Shown here piece by piece: positions 47,647-60,178 of a stretch of 64,000 bases of DNA. Made by a program: the position numbers and the translations under genes. The stretch's first letter is position 1. Each line of letters opens with the position of its first letter. Source of the stretch: Delphinapterus leucas (lineage: Eukaryota > Chordata > Mammalia > Artiodactyla > Monodontidae); contig NW_022098008.1 of the NCBI RefSeq assembly GCF_002288925.2, positions 3,091,927-3,155,926 of the forward strand, read 5' to 3'. The notes under the pieces are model-generated. The model was not told the origin of the DNA. It did no database searches and worked only from the letters and a program-made list of their open reading frames with translations.

Positions 47647-49699
47647 CTATGGATGAGTGATTTTCAATTGACTCATGAATATCCCAGTTTCATGCATTAA
47701 GAAGCAAGGAACACATTTTCACACAGAATCTAGGGATAACAGAAATGACAAACCAAAGCAAATCAAGTATAATATGTTTCAGAAAGCTCTTCTGAGGATA
47801 GATAACATCTTCTCTGAATTTCAAGCAAATGGTGGCTTTGGAGATATGTGTATATAGTTGAATTGTGACCTGCTGGAGCATGTTGGGATAGCTAGCCTGG
47901 CCTGACCCAGCCTCGCAGAGGTAGAGCTGAGTGTTCAGAGGGGGACCAGCTGGCATTGGAGCCCTGAGGTAGGATGAGCTTGGCATGAATGCAGCATCGA
48001 AAGACCAAAGGGGCACAGAACAGCGAGGATGGGGAGAGTGGAGGGAAGTGAGGCCACAGAGGTGGGCAGGACCACACCATCGGTGGCTTTCTTTGGCACA
48101 ATAGTTTTTATTTTATCCTAAAAACGGATGTAAAGGAGAAGACATAATTTCTCCCAATATAGGAGAATTCCCTCTAATTTGTGTACATACTACACACTCA
48201 GAAGCTGGAGCATAAATCCCCACTCCCTAAGTGTGGGATGCCTTTCGTGACTCAGCTCCAAAGAGTACAGTATGGGCCAGGGGAACTTGACAGCAGCTCG
48301 ACACACATGACTTCAGCCAGGCGATCAAGGTCAACACCATCTGTGAAAAGTCACAGTGAGCGCATGGACCGCTGATACGATGTGATGAGATGGCACTTTT
48401 CCTCCGTGGCCTAAAGCCCATAACCCCAGACCAATCATGAGAAAACCATCAGACAAATCCCAATTGAGAGGAGCTTTATAAAACACATGACCTGTGCTCC
48501 TCACGACTGTCAAGGTCATGGAGAGTCTGAGGAACTGCCACAGCCAAGAAGAACCTAAGGAGACCAGATGTCTAAATGTAATGTTCATGTGCTGCGAGGA
48601 AGTACTTTACAATTTCTACTATTTCATTAACATGGAAAGTGATATACAAAGCATCATGTGACCTTTCATCACAAAGAGCACTGGGAAAAAGTAACTCGGG
48701 ATTCTGGGAAAGCAGATGTCGAGTGGGATCCGAGAGGCACCTCGGCCGCTCCTGGACTAGGAGTTTCCCACCTGTGCTGATTGGAAGCTTTCCGGGGTTC
48801 TGGCCTGGTCTCCACTCTAGCAGTATCGTGGGATGGTGGCGAGAAGGCGTCCCTCCTGATTCAGTCATCCTCCTGCTGCTTTGAAGCAAACTTCTCTTCC
48901 AGGGGCAAAGTGCATTCCTGGGATTAAAGTAAAATCCAGGAGAATTGCAAGGGGCTTAGATGCCCAGTTGTGAAAACAAGTCCCTGAGAGAAGGGTGCTT
49001 GGAGTCCCCCAGGCCTGCAGCACGAGCCCATCAGAACTCTTCCAACACCTGAAATGCAAAATCCTGAAATTTTCATAGTTCATAAATGTCTTACCTAAAC
49101 CCCTCAATAAGCAGTCATATTGCCATCTTTACACCCATTCCAATGAAGAGACCCAGAAGGTCATCAAATAGTGTCAAGATCACAGGATGAATGAATTTCA
49201 GGATGGCAAGAGAGCTTAGATTTTTCAGCCTCAAAAGACAGTTTTTAAAAGCTATACTGCCCTGCCCCCTCTCGCTGAAAAGGAATCCTGTCTCTGGGAC
49301 TTGGCGGTGTTCTTGGGTTTCTGTCTATTTAAATTTAACTTTGTTCTGGCTTCTAAAGCACTCAGACAGACACTTGCCAGATGGGCAATATAAAAATAAA
49401 AGCAGAACTAGCTAGAAAACTGTGATAGGTCCCTTTGTGGAATAAGGACTATAATCTTTTATTTATTAAGATGTTATGTTAAATATTTGAAGAGATCAAC
49501 ATTTAATTTAAAAAAAATCTGTTGAGTTTGAAATGAGCTCCTGGTTTATGGATATCTAATGAAATAACAGCAGAATATCTACTGTATCTTTTGGATAGAA
49601 TAACTCTTTACCAATTAGTTATAAAACTGTGTTTCATAGAAATTAAATGTAGTAAATCAAGTGTCACCCACATTTTCATCACCCCACATAAAGAAGCAG
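47647..49699. other. Unique DNA with one ancient repeat fragment
   Basis: At about 47985-48120 the segment with AAGTGAGGCCACAGAGG, GTGGGCAGGACCACACC and TTTTTATTTTATCC resembles an earlier part of the unassigned repeat family at 32385-32540, same orientation. Otherwise no gene or transposon is recognised; minus-strand frames of 105-108 codons are without domain features. Confidence 0.45.
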
Positions 49700-50083
49700 A
49701 GTCTATCTTCTCAACCCTTGAATTTAGTCTAGATGTCGGGCTTGAAAGAGATGTTACATAACCACCAGGCATAGGCAACAAGGGTCTTTGAAACTTCTAG
49801 CTCTTGAAACCAGGCCACCACGTAAAGAAATCCAGGCTATTCTTCTGGAGACACATGACCCATCAACAGCCAGTACCAACCCCCAACAGGTGCATGAAGC
49901 CATCGTGGACCATCTAGTCTCAGATGAGCCACCAGATGTGTGACCCCGAGTGACATCAGCCAACAAACTCTCCAGCAAATCCCATCCTAAATTTCTAATC
50001 TAGAAACACCTAAGCAAATAAAATGGTTGTTTTTAACTAAGATTTCTTTTCAATGTGTTACAGAGCAATGGATAGATGATACA
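49700..50083 (+). mobile_element. MLT1-type LTR 3' part (older subfamily)
   Basis: CATGAAGCCATCGTGGACCATC, CCCGAGTGACATCAGCCAACA, CCAGCAAATCCCATCC, AAATAAAATGGTTG and GTGTTACAGAGCAATGGATAG, ending GATGATACA, follow the 3' half of the long MLT1 subfamilies (F-J type). The 5' limit is uncertain. Confidence 0.72.
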
Positions 50084-50629
50084 TGAAGTAACTATGACTG
50101 TGTGTAAGGTGTGCATTTATTAGTTAGGATTATTGACTGATATGTACAAAAGGAGAAAGATATCAAAACTTACAGTGGCTTTAACTTTTAATAGCGGGAT
50201 TATCTTGTAATGCCCCCTCTATTTTTATGCCCTATTTTTTCATTAGTAAGTGAGAATCATATGAATGGAATGACCTACACATGGTGGTTTAACTTCCTTC
50301 TCTAGCGAGAGAAATGCAGAAAATCTTCAATTTTGAATTTGGTCATGTCAGAGGGAAAGGTGTGAACCCTTTGAAATTAACTGAGGACAATTCAAATCAC
50401 ATGAGTTGATGTGGTTGTGGCCTCCTCAAGACAGGTGAGTAGAGTCCCCCAGGGTAAGTGGGAACAGTGAGCTGGATCCCACTATTTGAGAAAGAGGAAT
50501 TTGGGATTTTTCAAGTTTTAGAAGAAATACTTTCCAAGGCATAAGTAGTACACAGGATGGAGGGAAGGAGACATAGATTCTGGGTCAGCAAGGTGACAGA
50601 TTTGACAATGACTCCTGACTCAACATTAA
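50084..50629. other. Unique DNA
   Basis: Nothing recognised. Confidence 0.5.
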
Positions 50630-51060
50630 GAGGTGGTTTGTTACTCCTGAAACCTTGGGCACCAGTGATTAAGGACCTAAAAGAAAAGGCCCATATTCTG
50701 TGCTGCCTTGATCTCTGCTACACCTGATATGACTGTCCTCACCACAAAGTCCTTTCTCACTTGCTCCAGTGGATAGTTTCCAGACAGACCACCCTGCTTA
50801 CTGAGAGGACTGGGAGAACCTCCTGTTTATATTTGAGCAGTGCTGTCAGTTCCCAGGGGGTTATCCAAACAAGTCAATCATGGGGGCACCCCACGCCATT
50901 GTTACTACAAAGCTTGCCCCCCTGCAGGTCTTGCTGCTTCACTCTGTCCCAAGTGCAACCTTCTTGAGGTCCTGCCTTGTGTGCACTGTCCTTCCCTGGA
51001 CTGTGGGTTCATGTCACCAATAAACTCTGTCATCCTCATTTGTCCAGTGTTGGGTGCTCA
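50630..51060 (+). mobile_element. Candidate endogenous-retrovirus LTR, family unassigned
   Basis: A GC-rich segment with a TTATATTT word at about 50826, a CACCAATAAACTCTG polyadenylation-signal context at about 51018, and a downstream TGTCCAGTGTTGGGTGCTC looks like the U3-R-U5 order of a gammaretrovirus-like LTR. The CTTGTGTGCACTGTCC to AATAAA spacing supports this. No internal retroviral region lies beside it, so it would be a solo LTR. Boundaries and family are not established; an unrelated GC-rich patch is the alternative. Confidence 0.4.
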
Positions 51061-53289
51061 CCCATCCCATTACTCTAGGTCAGGAATGTTTCCATCATCA
51101 GTGGGGTAAAAGAGAGGTGATAAAACCAGAGTCCCAAATTGAGGAATGATAAAAGGATTATGTTCCTTTCAAGGTACCTGGATGGCCTGAGCAGCTACCT
51201 GGGTTGGTAAGATGCCCTTGAGTGGTCGACATGCCTGATATTAAGACAGCAGAAACCTAAACTGTTCACACAGGCCGGCTGGTCACTTGAAGCAAAGGCG
51301 ACAGTCACATATCAGAATCTGGTACCACCCTTGCTTGAGAGTAGATATAAAGAAAGACCTTCTTCACTGTGTAAATTCTCTGGGATCTTGGACAATTTGG
51401 GGTGAAGGATGAGATTTAAGTGGTTGATTGGATGTGAAATCTATGAATGCATTTTCATCCTAACTCCATGTTGTCTACAGTAATAATTGTTCTACTCATG
51501 TCATAACTTTGTGGGAAAATAATTTCCAGACTGTGAATGAACTGAGAAACTTTCTTGGAAATGTGGAAGTAAACTGTTCTGTACCTATAGGCAGGCTTTA
51601 CACCTGTCCTCCAGGAGCCCCCATTACCTCCCGTATACCTACACCATCCTCTTCCCTCCCCTAGATTTCTCATATGTGTCCACAATAAAGGTCTATGGAA
51701 AAATGACTGCAAGTGAATGTAAACATTGCTTGTTTCGTGGTGGGGTGTGGGCAGTTACTCCAAACTAACATAGCAGCCAGCACTGAGTCTAGAAGAATTC
51801 TTTACAATTATATCTAAGTTCTTGATATCCACTTAAAATGGGGCCACCCCTTTCTTCTGTGCTCCACCAAAGGGAGAGAGCTAGTCTGTTTGCCTCTTGT
51901 TTGAGGGATTTGTTTCTCTATGGGATTTTGTTTCCCTGGTTGAGTTGTGAATCATCTCTCTTAAATGAAATTTAGTAGATTGATTGCCTTCTCCTCATTA
52001 GGGTTGAAGCAAAGCTCTGTACTCCTTTCTACGTTATAAGTGGAAGTCAAAGCCTAACCCTGATTTTAATTGACTGCTATATTCCTAGCACTTAGCAGAC
52101 ACTCAAAAGATAGTTGTTTAATGATAAAGGAAGCAAAAACAAAATAAGACATTTTATGTAAACAAACTGTCACTGAGCTATTCTACTTGATTATTTGGAA
52201 ATTGAATATTAAACATGCTCGGATATTTGTAAGGGTAACTGACAATACGATATACACATTGGACCTTTTACCTTGTATTTAACAAAGGAACCCACATTTA
52301 ACCTTAGTTCTGAACAAAAGGTAAAGAAGGTGCAAAATTAAATGGAAAATTGCTGCTTATTGAGTTGAGAGCAGTGCAAAGGAGGTCCAGCAAAGCTCTC
52401 TCATTGTCAAGGATGTGTACAAAATGACTGTCATGGTTCTTTCCAGTCAGGAAATTCTACAAGGTTTAAAGGTGTCTAGACATTCCAACCAATGGTTCCC
52501 ACAGAATAGTCTCAGAGAACGGAATGGCCAGACCACTTCAGTTGCATGGTGTAAAAAGAAAAATTACTTGCAAGCTGGATAAAATTATCTAATTTTTCAT
52601 AAGCAGATGAGGACGTGTACAATTACCATCAATACCACAAAACTGGCATTCACTAAAATTCATTGTTCTGTTTACACTTTAAAATGATATCCCCAAATTT
52701 ATTAATTTGTTTTGTACATATTGTAACAACATGGATTAAAATGGAAGTTACTTTGTATTAATGTAGATGTCATATGTGTTATAGACTTTCCTCTGTAAAA
52801 TTTGCTCTGTGATTAAGTCTTAATTATGTCTTCTCTCCTAGTGTTAACATTTCTCTTTTTTCCCCTTTATTTTCTCTCACACACCAACTTTCAGATGGAA
52901 TAGATTTAATTTAAGAAAGGATCTCCAAAATGTTTAAATTGTTGAAAATTCTTAAGATATTAACATAATGGGTATAACAAAATACTCTTTACAGTATAAG
53001 CTTTAAAGAGACAAGAACAAAAAAAAATACGTGTTTACCAGTGGATCATACAAAAAAAAAATGTTCCTCAATTAACATTATTGCCTTTGATCTTAGAGGT
53101 TCAGCTATTTTCATAAAGACATTTTATATCTTAGATATCTTCTTTATCACTTGGAATGTATTCACAACCCAGGTTTTACATCAGAAATGCAGTGTGTCTA
53201 GTAAAATGTATAAATTTGACATGAAATATAGAGCTGGTATTTTTTTTCATTTTTATGGTTCCTGTGAGTCCATGGTGAGGTGAAATTGC
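51061..53289. other. Unique AT-rich non-coding DNA
   Basis: A short L2-like tail may lie at about 52070-52125 (TTCCTAGCACTTAGCAGACA). Nothing else recognised. Confidence 0.5.
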
Positions 53290-53490
53290 ACAAGCTGCTT
53301 AGAGTCAAGGAGCACTCGTCTTAGAACACTCATGGTCATGGTCAAGTCTGGATAGTGCCACCTACTTGCTGTAGAACCGTTTCATATTTCACCAGGGTCA
53401 TCTCCCCCGTCCCCTCTCCTATGTAGGGCTACTGGGAGGGTTAGGAGACACAACACCTGTGAACACAATCTGTGGGTTGTTATGGAATTT
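53290..53490 (+). mobile_element. MIR SINE, diverged
   Basis: GTCAAGTCTGGATAGTGCC, ACCTACTTGCTGTAGAACCG, CAGGGTCATCTCCCCCGTC and GGCTACTGGGAGGGTTAGGAG match plus-strand MIR landmarks with many substitutions. Confidence 0.5.
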
Positions 53491-54059
53491 GGGGCAAGTA
53501 TTATTAAAATAAAAACAAATAGTACATGGTAGGGAATAGATGTTCTTTTTAAAGAGCTCTTTTTTATGTGGCAGTTGTAAAATACATCTCTTTTCTTACC
53601 CAATCCTTTATTTGAACTCAAATTCATTCCTGCAGAGGTTGCTGGTTTGCTTCGGCACCAGATAGGAGAGAAAAGATAGAAATTGGTGAACATTGCCCTT
53701 GTAGTGAGACCTAGAGAGCATAAGTGTCTGAATGTCTTGCTAATCTATGCAGCCAATGATACCTACTCTATCTTTTCTCGATTTCTTCATTTATAAGAAA
53801 AGAAATGTTTGCTTCTATTTTTTTTCCCTTTCATCCTTATTTCTAACCTATAACCCCAAATCAATACCTTCTTTGATGATCTTGATCTTCTTTGATCCTC
53901 TTCACCTTGCAATGTGTCACTTACCCAATGAGTCATGCCCACTCCCACTAATGCCATCTTGCCCAGTTGACCCCCTCGATGTCAGCATTTTGGAAACTGA
54001 TCTAGGATGGGCAACCTGCTACTTATTCCACTCTTAGTTATAATGTAATGATTTTTCTC

Positions 54060-54720
54060 CACTTTCTCATACTGTGCTCTTTTTTCTCAAGATTGCTTTG
54101 GCAATTCAGAGTCTTTTATGCTTCCATAGAAATTTTAGGGTTGTTTGTTCTAGTTCTGTGGAAAAATATCATGGGTATTTTGATATGGATTACATTGAAT
54201 CTACATATTGCTTTGGGTAGTATAGTCATTTTAACAATATTAATTCTTCCAATCCAAGAACACAGATTATCATTTACATACATTTTCTGTATCATCTTCA
54301 GTTTCCTTTATCAATGTTTGTTATGGTTTTCAGAGTATAGGTCTTTCACCTCCTTATTTAAGTGTATTACTAGGTACTTTACTCTTTTTGATGGAATTTT
54401 AACAAGATTGTTTTTGTTTTGTTTCATTTTATTTTACTTTCTCTTCCTGGTAGTTCATTATCAGTGTATAGAAAAGCAAGAGATTTCTGTATATTAATCT
54501 TGTATCCTTCCATTTTACTGAATTCATTTATTAGTTCTAATAGATTTTGTGTGGAGAATTTAGGGTTCTCTATGTAGAGTATCATGTCATCTTCAAATAA
54601 TGACAGGTTTACTTCTTTCCTTCCAATTTGGATGGCTTTTATTTCTTTGTCTTGTCTTATTGCTGTGACTAGTGCTTCCAATACTATGTTGAATAGAAGT
54701 GGCAATTGTGGACATCCTTA
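54060..54720 (-). mobile_element. L1 ORF2 fragment (reverse-transcriptase region)
   Basis: The plus strand carries the reverse of L1 ORF2: CAAGATTGCTTTGGCAATTC, GTTCTAGTTCTGTGGAAAAA, TTTCTGTATATTAATCTTG, TTCATTTATTAGTTCTAA, CATGTCATCTTCAAATAATG and CAATACTATGTTGAATAG. The left portion belongs further downstream in ORF2 than the right, so the order is collinear on the minus strand. Both ends are internal to L1; no poly-A tail or target duplication is visible, so the original insertion has been broken up. Confidence 0.88.
54424..54705 (-). pseudogene. L1 ORF2 reverse-transcriptase remnant
   Basis: A 93-codon open piece covering fingers/palm sequence of the non-LTR reverse transcriptase: [10 protein letters not shown] near the start and the catalytic palm motif as FEDD (residues 37-40) instead of the usual FADD. 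The two metal-binding aspartates are still encoded but the neighbouring Ala is Glu. Followed by [10 protein letters not shown] and a segment ending [11 protein letters not shown]. The remainder of the frame is lost. No activity is expected. Confidence 0.85.
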
Positions 54721-55980
54721 TCTTGTGTGTCTTCTCTAACTGGAAACGAAGTAAGAATCAATAGGAAAGAGAAATCCCACTAGAAAAAAAAAATATATAT
54801 ATATATATATTAAGGACTGAGGATCAACGGCTTAAATAAGCCAGTATGAAAAGAAAAGGAAAAAATTACAAAAGACACCTATGACTACAATAAATAGTTA
54901 AGGGAGAAACATGAAGATGTGAAATATAACATCAAAAACACAAAATTGGGGGAGGGAACTAAAAATGTAGATCTTTTAGAATGTGTTAGAACTTAAATGA
55001 CTGTCAACATAAAACAAGTACATATAGTTATAGTTCAACATAGGTGAATCCCAAGGTAACTACAAATTCAAAACCTTCAATAAATACACAAACACTAAGA
55101 AGAAAGGAACACAAGCATACTACTAAAGAAAATCATCAAACCACAAGAGAAGAAACAAAAAGATGAAGAAAAGCATGTATTATTTTGTCTGATTAGTTGG
55201 TGCTCATGCTGGAAAACAGAGAGTAGTAAAGAAAGTCTTGGAAGTCAAACATTGAGGGTGACGAATGGTGTAAAGATAAATTCTCACCTCTTCATGAGCC
55301 CAGGGCTGATGTTGAGTACATTTCAGCCATGGCCATTATCACTGGAGTGAAAACATGCTGTTAAAATTTTCATGACGTTGTGTGGTACAAATTATGTGGC
55401 CTCTGAAAAGGCTGTGAAATGGTGTGTCCATTTGGGCTGCCACCACCATCACATGAAGCATCAAGAACAGAGCATCCTGAAATAGTCACAGATGGTAATG
55501 GGACCCTCCCTCTTTGCTGTCCTCAGCACACATTTTTTTTTTAGTATTGTGCATTATGGTGAGGGGTAGTGAGCTCAGAGTAGCTCCAGATGAAATCTCC
55601 ATCCCTTCAAAGCTTCCTGCTGATACCAAAGCAACACAAGAAATTCAAACTCAGGGCCTATTTTCACATACAGTGTTGTTATGTAAAATTTATCTATAAC
55701 AAGATGTACTTTGGATCATATGTTAGAAAAACAAATCAATTTAAAACTCTAAGCAAGAGGATATTTGACCCCTCGCCATGGTTAAGAGGGGGAGAAGCTA
55801 CATAAACTTAAAGTTAGAGATTCTACTTGACACAGATAGCAACAAACATCTTCCGGGCCATCCTTTGCAAGAAAAAGACAAAGGACCAGACAGGCCAAAA
55901 TCTATTTGTATAATAATTTTCCTGTGATCGTAAGTACTTTTTTGTATGTTGAGTTTATACTATACTTTTCCCAAGAATGT
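54721..55980. other. A-rich then unique DNA
   Basis: 54721-55150 is an A-rich plus strand with an AT run at 54793-54811. It may be more old LINE sequence but I cannot place it. 55190-55700 has mixed composition and looks unlike its surroundings; I tried to read it as a processed pseudogene on both strands and could not assign it. Confidence 0.4.
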
Positions 55981-56092
55981 GAAGAAGAAGAAGAAGGAGG
56001 AGGAGGAGGAGGAGAAGGAGAAGAAGAAGAAGAAGAAGAAGAAGAAGAAGAGTGGGAGGAGAAGGAGGAGGGGGGAGGAGGAGAAAGGAGAT
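55981..56092. repeat. (GAA/GGA)n polypurine tract
   Basis: Over 112 bases the plus strand is purine except for one T (in the AGTGGGAGG segment near 56053). It begins with GAAGAAGAAG, passes through GGAGGAGGAGGA, returns to a GAA run of about ten units, and ends in G-rich GGAGGGGGGAGGAGG. GAA and GGA tracts form triplex (H-DNA). The Glu/Lys-rich open frames through it (62-69 codons) are not genes. Confidence 0.92.
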
Positions 56093-56101
56093 GACGTCAT
56101 C
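56090..56101. promoter_or_regulatory. Perfect 12-bp palindrome with full CRE
   Basis: GATGACGTCATC reads the same on both strands and contains TGACGTCA (56092-56099). It directly abuts the GAA/GGA tract. ATF/CREB or AP-1-like dimers would bind the octamer. No transcription start or gene is evident nearby. Confidence 0.45.
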
Positions 56102-59100
56102 ACCCATGGAATTTATTCAGGGTGGAGGAGCTTAAGCCTTGGTCAGAGTCACTGAAGATGTGTACCATGTGCATGACTATATAGACAGAGAGCAAAGGTG
56201 ATGATCTTGACATCTTGCCATACTTGTCATAATTGTCCTATTACTGACTATTTGAATAGGCTGTTCCTCTGTCTTCATTCTTTTTCACACTTGGCCTGGG
56301 TTTGACTCTCCTCATGTCGACAAAGAGAATTCACCACAAGGAAAATTAATGTCCCTTAGGGGCAATGACATCTAACCCAAACTTGACCCTATTAGCAGCA
56401 GAAAGCCAGGACAATATGTAGAAGAAAATGGGTATGGCCATTTTCTTGGACAAATACTGACTTTTAACCTATTTTAAAACTGGAAGAGAATGTATTAAAT
56501 GAAATGAATTAAATGAAAAACTAGTTGTTACGAAGCAAAAGCATTCTGCCTAAGAGAACTCTATACTCCAAACAAAATCCACTTTCAAATTCCATTCTCC
56601 CAAAAGATCAATGGCAGCATCTATCAAATGTTCCATTTCTCGTTCACACTCTCAGGATCTCCATGTGCTTTCTGAATCGCTTTTAATCAATTTATTACTC
56701 TTCATCGTGGCCCTATTTTATATCCTCTTTTGGGTCTGTTCTTATGGGATTGCACAAACATCTGCTATAAACAGTCCTCACAAGAAGGTCTTAACATTTG
56801 AACATCTGACTAAACTCACAGAAAGGGAAGAAGAAGCACAGAGAAGTTCACTCATCTGCAGTACTGATCCCCACTGGGAGTGGGGATGCCATTGCTTTGT
56901 CAGCATTAATTGCAGAGAGAAAAATTCATCCATGTGAAGCATATTTCTAAGAAAAATCACAATCCATGTAGACAGCTCCTATTAACTAAGTCACGTTTAC
57001 TAGTACTTGCCCGTTTAACAGTACAAAATTGTCGTATGTAATTATCATAAACTGTTTCATAACATATTGTAGGTGTTGCATTGTTTCTAATTAATCACTG
57101 TAGCCCCCTCTACATGTTAGTAAGCAGCCTAGTACCTTCCCTATGGCGTTCCATCTTCCCTGCATTTCTAAGCTCTCTGGGGGTTTATGCAAAAACCCAA
57201 GAAAAACAACTGTTCACACCCAAAGAGAGAACACTGGGTTCTTAACTCATTTATCACCTTGACTCTTCATGCCTCTGATATCTCTCATACAAGTAGGCTC
57301 TAAGCAGCTACCCCAAGACCACTAGGGTGCAGGGAGCTATGGTGATTATTGTTGAAGGATGATCAATCTTTCCCCAACTTGGTTAAATTGGATGGACACA
57401 CGATAGGCCCATGCTTGGGCATCAGTGGCCCCATTTCTTAATCATTTATTTCCAGCTCACAGCCAGTCCAAGAGCCTGGACTAAGGATGCAATCTGGATA
57501 CTGTTCACTCCTGGATCTTGGGCTAGTATTTCCTCTTCCATCGTGTAGAGCTATACTCTGGCGTTCTCAAGCAATTTTAATATTCAAACCCTCAACCCAC
57601 AAAACACACGCCCTCTTTCCCCAGACAACATGAGAAACAGCCCTGAAGATTCCACTAGTCCCTAGGCTCTTCCTCTGGAAGTAGGTTGGCACAGTGACTT
57701 CTAGGTGAATAAAGATGGCAGAACATGGTTTCCCAGGTCCTCCCCATGATGTGTCAATGACCACAAGAAGAGTTTAGTGCACCATGCTTGTGAGAGAAGG
57801 AAACAAATGCACGTATGTCTTGAAGCACAGTGGGAGGATAGAGCTGCACAGGTTTAACCTAGAAAGCTCACGTGCACTTGCATTCACCTCACGTGTTGGT
57901 GAACAATCATCAGGTAGGAATAACTGGCTGCAGGACTTGTGCAACGAAACTTTCTACGGGATGGAAGAAAAAAAATGTCTAGTGCTCTCCATACTCAAGA
58001 GCATGAGCAAGGTCTTGAGACAAGGAGGTCATTATAGCCTTTTTCATTTCCCTTTTTTGAAAAAAAACTGGATGTGGCACTAAACAACTTCAGAGAGTTT
58101 ATTGTGCGCATTTCTTCCCATCTCCCCAACTCTGCTTGGTGCTGACACCTCGGTAGCTTGAACCTGACTCTGCAGGGAGCGTATATATCAGAGAAATCAA
58201 CAAACGCTGAGAATCATGGTGTGTTTTCTTCTTTTCAGGCAGCAGGTAATGAAACATTTCCCAACATACGCTGGCTGTTCCCTCCTCGACTAAGATGATT
58301 TAGAGTTATGCTCATTGAGCAAATGCATGTGAAAGAGGGGGTAAAAGCAGAGATTTAAGAAATAAGTCTATTCATCAGATTTGACAACTGTAGCAGCATT
58401 GACATGTTTGTGATTAAGGGTAGGAGATCCTGAATTAATGCAATTAGACATAAAGAAAATTCAGACATACTGGAAGCCTCTACAATTATTTTAATATAAA
58501 AAGATCATGTCACAATACTGTTCCCAAAAGAACATTTTTTAAAGGACAGTTTCAGGCATAACAAGCATTTGCTTCTTTATTTTGAAAGCAAAATTTCTCA
58601 GCTATCTGTGAACATATAGCTGATACTCTCAACAGAATTTGTAAATAGGAAACTGCCTTTGACAAGTTGGTTAAATATCTAACTGTTTGATAATGATATT
58701 GCTCATGTGTTACTCAGAGTAAATCGCAAGATATTAAGGGTTCAATTATTAACAACAAACCCCTTGATAATTATATAAAATAACTATATATAAATTCCAT
58801 AAATATATGGAATATAAATGGCTAAAAAAACTCTTCAATAAAAGGAACAGGTATGATGCTGCAATAATACAGCAGGTGACAGATATTAAAATTGCCTATC
58901 TACAGTATCTCACAGCTGTGAGATCAGTTCTTAGAAAAATCCTGTTGGCTGTAGAAAAGATTTATGAGTGATCAGAGTGGCTGGATCCTTGGCTGTAGGA
59001 AGATGACTAAGGGAAAAAGTGATGGTGATATTTGCATTTCCTAAAAGGCTTGTATGCTGTGTTCAGGAGCTTTTATTTTTTTATTCTGAGTTCTTTGTGG

Positions 59101-60004
59101 CAGGTGACAATGATATTGTCCTTCTAGGGAGTAGGGTCTCCATGGCTGCTGCACTGACATCCGGCAGCCTCTGCAGGGTCCTGTTCCTTGTGGCTGGTGG
59201 GACCCCTCCCTTGCCTTCAAGGACACAAAATGTTTAGTGTTGTCCCACAGACCTCTTCCCTGTTGTTTTGTTTACTTGTTTGTTTTATACAAATGTTGAT
59301 GATCCATTCAATTTACAGCTACGATCATTAGCAGGTAATGTTTTTTCTAGCTCTGTGGGACCATAGCAAGCCATGCAAAGGTTATTAATAGTCATATTAA
59401 TGATTAAAGATCAAATAAAGAATTCTATATTTTGTTAATTCATCATTTATTTATTGAAATCCTAGTCCCAATTATTTCTATGCTATGAGTGGTTTCTGTT
59501 GTTTAGAAATTTTTATCTTGGAAGAAACTGAAGACTGAAAGCATCAAAATCTGTGTTATAAATTTAAGTCATCTGATCCCACCTCCTTTTCTAGAAGCTC
59601 AGGATATTTGAAAGAGTTTGCTTCATTCTCCTTTGATTCCTTATTATAGACAATTTCCATTTAATCATAGTCAGCGAATGATTTATTTGGATTTTTAAAG
59701 GTAAAGTAGAAAAGAGTATGATAGAGATCCAGCTTTGTTCTGCTAGTCACCAAATCCCTGGAGCTTGGGTCTGACTGGACAAAGGCCTAAAAGGAGAAAC
59801 GTTGACAGGTCCAGCCATTCCTAATGGCCCTGTACACCTGACCCTACAGCAAGCAACCCAGGCAGAAGTGTTTGTCAAATTAAACTGGGAAGCACATCAG
59901 AATTTTTGAAGGGAAAGAGGAGCAGAGGGAAAGTGTCTCTAGTTTGTGAATACAGAGTGAAAAGGATGCATGAGAGCCTCCAGCCTGGGTGTTGCCTCTG
60001 TCAG
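56102..60004. other. Unique, AT-rich non-coding DNA
   Basis: No gene or strong repeat recognised over 3.9 kb. A 108-codon plus frame at 56611-56937 includes a run of hydrophobic residues translated from a T-rich region and lacks homology that I can see. 57350-57780 is slightly GC-richer with several open frames of no recognisable family. Confidence 0.5.
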
Positions 60005-60178
60005 GTTGGCTCACTCTTGAAGAAAGCAGGGGTCTTCAGAGCAGAAAAGGTCATCACCAAGTCAGGGAGTGACCTGCGTCTCTCCTCCTGCTGTAACTCA
60101 GCTTTCTTATCCTGCACCTTTGACAGCCCAGAGGAGCCACAGCTCCGACTACTCAGCCTGCAGGATGAGCTGGACTGA
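60005..60178 (+). other. Weak candidate terminal coding exon
   Basis: A TTGCCTCTGTCAG motif at 59992-60004 is a fair 3' splice acceptor (pyrimidine-rich then CAG). The following 57 codons stay open in phase and end LRLLSLQDELD then TGA (60176-60178), with AATAAA 29 bases later (60207-60212) and a GT-rich GGGTGTTTTATG at about 60222. The open frame itself extends upstream to 59906. On the other strand a 177-codon frame covers 60001-60534, so open frames here are easy to get by chance. I recognise no family. More likely non-coding. Confidence 0.18.

Noticed and set aside
54048..54497. 149-codon Phe/Leu-rich plus frame resembling a membrane protein
   Set aside because: It is the antisense shadow of an L1 ORF2 fragment, whose T-rich complement always looks hydrophobic.
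55906..56155. Glu/Lys-rich short proteins
   Set aside because: They are the translation of the GAA/GGA tract in two phases.
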